DNA of 64,000 nucleotides from Gentiana macrophylla (Eukaryota > Streptophyta > Magnoliopsida > Gentianales > Gentianaceae), in the NCBI GenBank assembly GCA_026214975.1, contig CM047805.1, positions 109,487,845-109,551,844 of the forward strand, given 5' to 3'. Positions 57,456 through 64,000 of this stretch are shown piece by piece. Under the pieces are notes generated by a model. The model had not been told where the DNA came from and did no database searches. It worked only from the letters and a program-made list of their open reading frames with translations. How positions within the stretch are numbered: the first letter of the stretch is position 1; every line of letters starts with the position of its first letter. A program made the translations under genes and the position numbers.

Positions 57456-59492
57456 GTTGCTGTAAATAAAATGACAGAAACTTAATCAAATATACACTAC
57501 TATATATTGTTTTAGGAATAATAAACTACAAGAAGTCTATCCTACCATTCCAAGGATTTAACCTCGTATAGTACTGTCCGAGAGGGTCGATATCAGTATT
57601 ATGACGGTTAAACTGAGACAATGTCTCTCAATGATTAAGCTTCGAGAATCGAACATCTCACGGGAATCAGACATCCCGGACATTTAATCATTGATTACCT
57701 TCCTTTTTCTAGCCTAGATATTTCGAAAATATCCACAAAGAGTGTGACCTACTATATCAGATCTCAGAGTACGCCCCGAGTATGCCTACGAGGGGCAGGT
57801 CAGTGACCCGGCGAGTACCCGATATCCTATCCTTTCAGAGACCAAGCCTTGAATTTTGATAGCGGTGAACACCATCCGAAGGGGGCCGAAATCAAAGCGG
57901 CACGAGGTGTCACCATTCTCTCACGTGCTTGCATCTAAAGTAGAGGCCGTGGGGTTGTTTGTCGCCTTCCCGCTCCCACTCAATATTTTGAAAAAGTGGT
58001 GGGTTTACTAATTACGATTTTGGCCTTGACAATAAGAAACAATAAATCAAAGTACACCGAATAGGGTCGATTATGTAGGCAAGCTACGCCGCCTTATTCG
58101 TTGGAACATATGTGATGATTCAGGCCAATCCGGCGAGAGCCCCGTTTAGCCCGAAGGCTTATCGGCTATGCTAAGTCCTATCGAACTGCTGTAACGTACA
58201 TCACACGTGGAGGGGAGTCGATTGAGCCGAAGCTCGGTTGAACTCGCCCAACCATGGTTAGACCATTTCCGAACCCATGTACTAAGATTCTCCGATTTCT
58301 AAGTTGTCACCCAAAGCGTAATCTCGTTTTTGTTTAAGGTGGGTTCACTGAGAAGCCATCACCGAAAAAAAACTCAACGATTTATCCAAGTGGGATTCAC
58401 CGAGAATCCATCACTAAAATCGTAAACGATTGACATAAACCCGGGTCCTTGGTTTTTATAATTAGCTACTTATTATTTAACTACCACATATTAAATTAAT
58501 AAGCATTCATACTAATTATTCGAGTTATACATGCCTAATTTATTCGAAATAAACTAGCTACATGTATGCATTGGAGTGGAATCATGAAGATGCAAGTCAT
58601 GGCAATTTTCCGGTTTTAAGCACGTAATCTTGATCAAACACAAAATTATACCGAAAAGTAAACACCGAGATGGACCGTTGGTACCCCCGACTAACTATTT
58701 TCTAAGGAAAAGTAAAACTTAATCTATGTCTTCGAGTCTTGATCTTCAAATCTTGAACTCGAATCGCCGGATCACGAACCACGAACACCCGAGAGGAGAA
58801 AATGCTTTTTAATCAAATAAAACCAATTTATTATAATTAAATAAACCCCCTTTTTTTTTATTACAATGATGCGGCTGAAAATCAATTATTTCCAAAATAT
58901 ATATTTTTTTTTTATATATGTCGGCTGAATTAAAAGAAGTACAGATTATATAAAAAAAATAAAATTAAAAACAGCCGCATGTTATTACCCTAGCCGCAAG
59001 CTAGGGTTTAAAAACTTTGCAGCGGCAGAAAGCGCCGCTACAGGTGCTGCTGCAGCCTGTTTAAGAAAAAACAGAAGCTGTTGTGACGTTTTTAGCGCTG
59101 CTAAAGGTGCTGGACAGCTTTTAAAAAACAAGGTTTTTAGCCGTTTCTCCTCGTTCATACCTTGGTTTCGCCTTGATCTTCATATTTTCTTCAAGATCTT
59201 CATCTTTTCGAGCCGAATAATAAAATTACAATAAAAGATCGACTTTTACATAATTTTGAAAATTGACATAAAAAAATACGATTCATATGCTCAATTTTTA
59301 CTAAACAAAAGAGCTACAAAATAGATCTACGGGTAAACAAGACTCAACCCAATCCATCTCTTCAACCACAACATTCACAAGCATACAACATGATAAATTT
59401 GAATTTACAAAAAAAAACGAAATAAAAACACCTAAAACATGCTTTTCCACTCCACAGATCTAAAACTCATAAACTTTGATCGTTAGATCAAA
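57456..59492 (-). other. Long untranslated leader of the Angela/Tork-like Copia
   Basis: About 2 kb between gag and PBS with no open frame. It includes repeated words around 59030-59120 (agcgccgctacaggtgctg and agcgctgctaaaggtgctg) and a duplicated block near 58330-58440 (gggttcactgagaagccatcacc and gggattcaccgagaatccatcac). PBS TGGTATCGAGAGC is at 59493-59505. Confidence 0.6.
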
Positions 59493-59505
59493 GCTCTCGA
59501 TACCA
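59493..59505 (-). promoter_or_regulatory. tRNA-Met-type primer-binding site
   Basis: The minus strand reads TGGTATCGAGAGC two bases inside the 5' LTR. Confidence 0.85.
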
Positions 59506-59507
59506 CT

Positions 59508-61338
59508 TATTAGATGTAATATCGTCGGATCAATCATAGATTGACCCGATTACGCTTAATGAATGCATCGGATCTAGATCTAAACGAAACAAAACCATAA
59601 ATTTAAGATCTAAATCTACAAGGGGTTTAGGAGCCTACCTTTTTTATGGTGCTTAACTCCAAGATCAAAAGGCTCCTTGAACACGTGATTGAGCACCACC
59701 GTCTTCCAACGTGTGTCTCAAAGAACACCAAGTGGATGGTGTTTCCCGCCGCCGGACCTCCTTGATATGCTACCGGAATAATCCCGAAGATTATTCCAAT
59801 TCGAAACCCAAAGAAAGATGGCCGAAAATTCTAAGCCACTTTCTTGTGTATATGGCGTGATTAGTGATTGTCAAAAGGCTTGGGAGAACTCTCTTTATAT
59901 AGGAGAGTAAAACTTAAGCCCCAAGGATTAAATAATTAAGAGATAATTATTATATTAATCCTTTTTCAAATAAAAGATAAATAAAATAATTATCCCAAAC
60001 AAATTAGGATAAATCATATTATTATCTAATATTCCATGAATTATCATTTAACAAATAAAAGATAAATCACATATTAAATAATTATCCAAGAAAACTAATT
60101 TCTTAATAATTAAATAATAAATCACAATATGCATGCGCACCTTTCTCTCAAAATAAGGTCATAACTTTTTCTATATTTGACCAAAAATTAGGTCAACGCA
60201 CCAATTCGGGCCGAGTCCACGAAAAATGTATTTTCCGTGTATTTAATTATTTAGTCCAACTAAACAATTAATCCACATATCAATTAAATAGCCCAATCCA
60301 CTATTTAATTATAATTGAGGTGCAACGCAGAAATCCAATTATGCTATATTAGAGCCACGTCGGGGACCATGGACCCATATTCAGAGTAGCTACAATAAAT
60401 CGAATAAAATTATTAAATCAGACGTAATAATTATATCCAACCTATTAATTCCGGGATTACACCACCATAAACCCGAAATTGAACTCTATCGAATATAGAT
60501 AACTTACACTCAATTTATGAGTCGAAATCGTCCATCGATATAATCATTACATACGGATAAATCCTCCATGATTTGTTCACTTCGATTCGGGATATTTCCG
60601 TAAACCAAATCTCGAAACATATTATCCTTATTTAACATTAACCCCTAGTGATCAATTAGTTCATAACCAATACAATATGAATGGGCCCATCGATCGCTTT
60701 CTAGGGTTAACAAATAAAGGAATCGTCTATCTACTTCCCGGGAAAGGAATGGATTCCATATCTCGTTATAACACAAACCACTCACTCATTCCGAATAGAG
60801 CCAACGAGAAGTCTTTGGACCACATACTGAAGTGATCCTTACCAACACATCAAACTCTACCCTAGTCTAAGCGGTTATGCGTGATCACCTCGGGATTTGA
60901 TTAATCCATATATGATCATCTTGTGATTCGATAAGACTTCTCGATCACGGAATTATATCGAGAACTCAAATCAAATCGGTCCAAATACTATATGATTATC
61001 ATCATATATAAATGCCCCACTAGTACCTCCTATTACCGACAGTCCGGATAAGACTGTCACACCGTAAAGTGTTCTGGGCGCATTATTAGCAAATTAATCT
61101 AGAGACCCGTACTCCGATTAATAAACGCTACGGACTAAGTTAATTTTAAGTATATTTCACAAACTCAATCCTCGTGTGTATAGCCATACACTGAGTTGTG
61201 ATTACATAATCAATATACTTAGGGTTTTCTGTAGTGTATTAATATTGGCAATAAATGCGAATAAATAAGATGAAATAAATTCTGTCATTTATTTAAATAA
61301 AACAATTACAAATTGTCTTTCGGGCATAAAACCTAACA
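59508..61338 (-). repeat. 5' LTR of the Angela/Tork-like Copia
   Basis: 1831 bp, near-identical in layout to 51539-53370. Confidence 0.92.
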
Positions 61339-61343
61339 GTGAT

Positions 61344-61745
61344 AATCTTCATATCCAGATCACTACCATGAAACTGAATGAATCTAACTACATTCAGTGG
61401 GCTCAATCAGGCAAGATGTATGTGACAGGGAGGAGGAAACTAGGCTATCTGACAAGTTCCATTGAAGAACCGGATGTTGCTGATGAAGAAGCCCAAGAAA
61501 CATCGATAGTTGAGAATGCCATGATTATGACATGGTTAATCAACTCCATGGAACATGAAATTGGGCAGGTTAATATTGCAAAGGAAATTTGGGATAATGT
61601 TGCCAATTCCTACTCAAATAGAGGAAACTATGCCCAGGCCTTTGGTGCAAAGACCAAACTAAAGGATATGAAGCAAGGATCACTCACTGTCACCAAGTAT
61701 TTTAACTCATTGAAAATACTAATTCAACCCGATTCCAGCACCTAA
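61344..61745 (+). pseudogene. Gag of the interrupted Copia (continues from 51538)
   Basis: Resumes after the GTGAT duplication. ATG 61368 opens MKLNESNYIQWAQSGKMYVT followed by TWLINSMEHEIG, AKEIWDNVANSYSNRG and KLKDMKQGSLTVTKYFNSLK, a Copia UBN2-type capsid. It breaks down at 61720-61745, and no zinc knuckle or pol follows. Together with the LTR at 51096 it forms the 5' end of a Copia whose 3' part is lost or outside the window. Confidence 0.85.
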
Positions 61746-61789
61746 CGAAGAAGAATCGTGTTCTCCAGTTATTGTCGGGTGAAGCACCA

Positions 61790-62320
61790 TCAGCAATATA
61801 GGCTTAAACACCGGGACGGCGGGGGAAGGTGTACCACCCACTTGGTCCTGGATTCTTCTATATATGATGAAAGCATTGGAATAGAGGGACTGTAAAGCGA
61901 ACATTCGCCATCCTGCAGAGGATGGCGAACTCGATGATACTTCTGACACCGTTTGGAGTTACTTGTGCAGCACCGATCTTGTAGAAACTTAGCGAATCCA
62001 AAAACGCAGGGCACTAGGGTAGCCGCAATCCACCCTTTAATTGGCCTTCGTAAATAGCACCATCTTTGATTTTTGTTATATTCCTGGCATATGTAGTCCA
62101 GGCTGCGTTCAGCAAGAACAGAGGCTCTCCCAAAGCTACCCATTAGGCGTTGAGTGCCCTCTTGGATCCGTAGACGGGTTTCCGGGTCAAATGTCTCAAA
62201 GTAACGGTAAGAGGAAGCACCGGCTAAATCGGTCGAAGCACCCTCTACCTCGAGACCATTCTTCTTTTCCATGGAGTTTTCCACAGAAACACTCGTGGGG
62301 TTCGAAGCTCTAGCTCTCAT
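61790..62320 (-). CDS. Unidentified minus-strand ORF, 176 codons
   Basis: An open frame starting MRARASNPTSVSVENS with a mixed composition (RLRIQEGTQRLMGSFGRA in the middle, KGWIAATLVPCVFGFAKFL, Cys-rich tail). It is not recognised. It lies between a truncated Copia gag and a possible LTR, so it may be gag or leader sequence of a decayed retrotransposon. Real coding status is uncertain. Confidence 0.25.
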   Translation of the reverse strand: MRARASNPTSVSVENSMEKKNGLEVEGASTDLAGASSYRYFETFDPETRLRIQEGTQRLMGSFGRASVLAERSLDYICQEYNKNQRWCYLRRPIKGWIAATLVPCVFGFAKFLQDRCCTSNSKRCQKYHRVRHPLQDGECSLYSPSIPMLSSYIEESRTKWVVHLPPPSRCLSLYC

Positions 62321-62694
62321 CGTCGATAAGAAATAAAAGAAAAATGAAATTTAAACGGAGAAAGAAGCAATGAAAACTTATGTTGAAAATCGTCAAATGT
62401 AACAATGCTCTATGCCTGCCAAAACGTAATGGAACGGTTGATATGACTGGGGCTATAAGCCTCAACCTGTTCTTGAAAATTGTCCCTTGAAATGGACGGG
62501 AGACGCCTCGTATTTGAAAAAACATTAAGGCAGAAGTTACGGTATGACTATGCCACCTGGCATTGTTGACTACATCCACCTGTTAAAGCAGAGACAGAGC
62601 TCCGCCACGCCCAAGTCGAACCAGTGTAAGTGCGACATAAGGTCTAACTTAGATCTGACATGAACTAAAGAGTTCAGTTAGATCTGGGGGCTTA

Positions 62695-63500
62695 TGACGA
62701 TACCGGATTTCACCACTCCACGTGCCAGACACATGACACCCAAGTAATGGCAAGAATCGACCTAATACCTTAATTGTAAGGGCCAAGGCCCCACATTAGG
62801 CTTAAGGGCTGAACTGAGTTCTCATGAAAGAGGGCTATGCGGGTCGTTCCCCGATCCACCGCATGTCGGTCAGGTCCGGCGAGGAGTAGACCTACGCAGC
62901 TCGGTCCACCTGACCTTAGCATCTCGCTGCAGGTCGGCTAGAGCGTATAATACTGATGATATTTATACGATAATTATGGAAAGAATCCCAAGTCTTTAAG
63001 GCTCCGATCTTTGTCATTTAATATGAATATCTCGATTATCTCCTAAAATCAAGAGATAATCTCAGAATTATCTCTAACTTGAATAACACGAAAAGAGAGT
63101 CAACATTGGGCACGGCCCACGCAGGCCTAGGGCACAATCGCCTCTTATATAAACAACCATAAAGAACTACGGCAGACTTGATTCCAACATACACATTGGA
63201 TACGTAGGAATGCATTCTGGAGAAATCCTCAGGCTCAGTCTAAATCACCCACAAAAAACTCTTTCTCACTTTCATATTGTCTCTTGATAAATTGCCCTCA
63301 ACCAATTACCACTATATAAAAGGCCCTAAATTTTATATCCGACGAATTTTGTAACGTCAATACTCTATGTCTCACGTTATTTCTCATGCCTTGACGGTAA
63401 TTATAGAAGATATGTACCATGTATGATACTCTATCTCTTAGGTGATGAATTATGCTTTTTACGGGTAATTCGATTATGATATATATCATGTATGATGTCG
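62695..63500 (+). repeat. Possible LTR (right edge unclear)
   Basis: A polypurine-like tract (gatctgggggctta) precedes TGACGATACCGG. A TATA-like cttatataaac lies near 63146 and a second ctatataaaagg near 63313. No partner LTR or target duplication is visible; a hAT MITE follows closely. Called from these signals only. Confidence 0.35.
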
Positions 63501-63511
63501 CATTTAATGAT

Positions 63512-63844
63512 CAGGGCCGGCCCTATCACAAGCCAGGCGAGCCAGTCTGGCTGGCAATGAATCCCGATAGGCGTCGATACGTGTTTTGCTTATCCAAAAT
63601 TTTTTTATAGAGTTAATCCGATCGATTTATAAAAAAATCGTATATTAAAAAGCTCGATTTTGATAACAATAAGTGATTCTTTAAAAAAATACCCAACCCA
63701 ATAAAAAAAATTTATATATAGGCCGATTCTTTAAAAAAATATCCAACCCAATAAAACAATTTATATATTTTCGATTTTTTTTTTTTGCATGACATAGCAA
63801 TTTTTTTTTAACTCTGGCACGCTAAAAACGTAGGACCGGACCTG
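63512..63844. mobile_element. hAT-type MITE
   Basis: 333 bp beginning CAGGGCCGGCCCT and ending aggaccggacctg, imperfect inverted termini of hAT type, flanked by the perfect 8-bp duplication TTAATGAT (63504-63511 and 63845-63852). The interior is AT-rich, with two copies of gattctttaaaaaaatacccaaccc-like sequence (about 63673 and 63724). No coding capacity. Confidence 0.88.
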
Positions 63845-63852
63845 TTAATGAT

Positions 63853-64000
63853 ATTAAATAATATCAAAGATTGAGATAAAATGAAGGAAATTAATAATGC
63901 GATAGATGAGACAACCATGCCAGTAATACGGAGAAAGTCATGCAGCAGCCATGTACACAAGGATAAAACTGATCAGGGAAAGGTGAATGTTCAGATAAAC
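63853..64000. other. Spacer to the window end
   Basis: AT-rich sequence with nothing recognisable. Confidence 0.4.

Larger units (their letters stand above)
51539..61338 (-). mobile_element. Angela/Tork-like Copia retrotransposon, minus strand, inserted in another Copia
   Basis: Two LTRs of 1832 and 1831 bp (51539-53370 and 59508-61338) are flanked by the duplication GTGAT (51534-51538 and 61339-61343). On the minus strand it starts TGTTAG after PBS/PPT signals, and the far end is CTAATA, altered from CTAACA, in both LTRs. The order is 5' LTR (right), PBS, a 2-kb leader, gag, protease, integrase, RT, RNase H, PPT and 3' LTR (left). Long LTRs and the gag type suggest Angela/Tork. Numerous frameshifts make it non-functional. 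The LTRs remain very similar, with scattered small indels. Confidence 0.92.

Overview
The window is nuclear DNA of a flowering plant, most likely a eudicot. It holds one intact spliced plant gene with GT-AG introns, sparse genes, AT-rich spacers, and stacked LTR retrotransposons (Copia and Gypsy), a CACTA DNA transposon, MITEs and a tRNA-derived SINE. I cannot name the species. The only gene that looks functional is a plant-type (class II) plastidic DAHP synthase at 44961-50330: five exons, 543 residues, the entry step of the shikimate pathway. Its intron 4 carries a SINE with a 12-bp target duplication.

Layout. 1-9.6 kb: remains of host genes. There is an exon-like segment at 840-1226, a degenerate Copia element (1240-5909, target duplication ATCTT) sitting just inside its putative intron, an orphan DNA-binding domain of a BASIC PENTACYSTEINE (GAGA-binding) factor at 6482-6817, and another exon-like segment at 7449-7899. 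9.6-15.1 kb: a Stowaway MITE (TA duplication) and a complete but mutated minus-strand Copia element (10196-15088, duplication ATAAC). 15.2-44.5 kb: a deep nest. A C-rich minisatellite was hit by a Gypsy LTR, now solo (15993-17699, duplication ACCAC). A CACTA element (left end 17709) then landed in the flank. Its internal 147-bp tandem array was hit by a SIRE-like Copia (19031-41516, duplication CCCGA). The Copia 5' LTR was hit by a reduced minus-strand Gypsy of Athila/Tat type (19607-27895, duplication ATAAG), and its pol by a solo-LTR-like insert (31111-31741, duplication GGTAC). 44.9-50.5 kb: the DAHP synthase gene. 51.1-61.7 kb: a Copia 5' LTR and gag split by an Angela/Tork-like minus-strand Copia (51539-61338, duplication GTGAT). 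62.7-64 kb: a possible further LTR and a hAT-type MITE (63512-63844, 8-bp duplication TTAATGAT).

The most unusual content is inside the nest. The SIRE-like Copia carries a 4.1-kb third reading frame after pol, with its own TATA-like box. The Gypsy element inside its LTR keeps a protease and a downstream ORF but no recognisable reverse transcriptase, integrase or capsid gene. The two accessory ORFs, in unrelated retrotransposon classes, share a sequence pattern that recalls the 'putative plant transposon protein' family. The CACTA element has 19-bp palindromic subterminal motifs, two tandem arrays (147 and about 141 bp), no visible right terminal repeat, and is flanked by a duplicated LTR tail. 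All family assignments rest on motif reading by eye; no database search was run.
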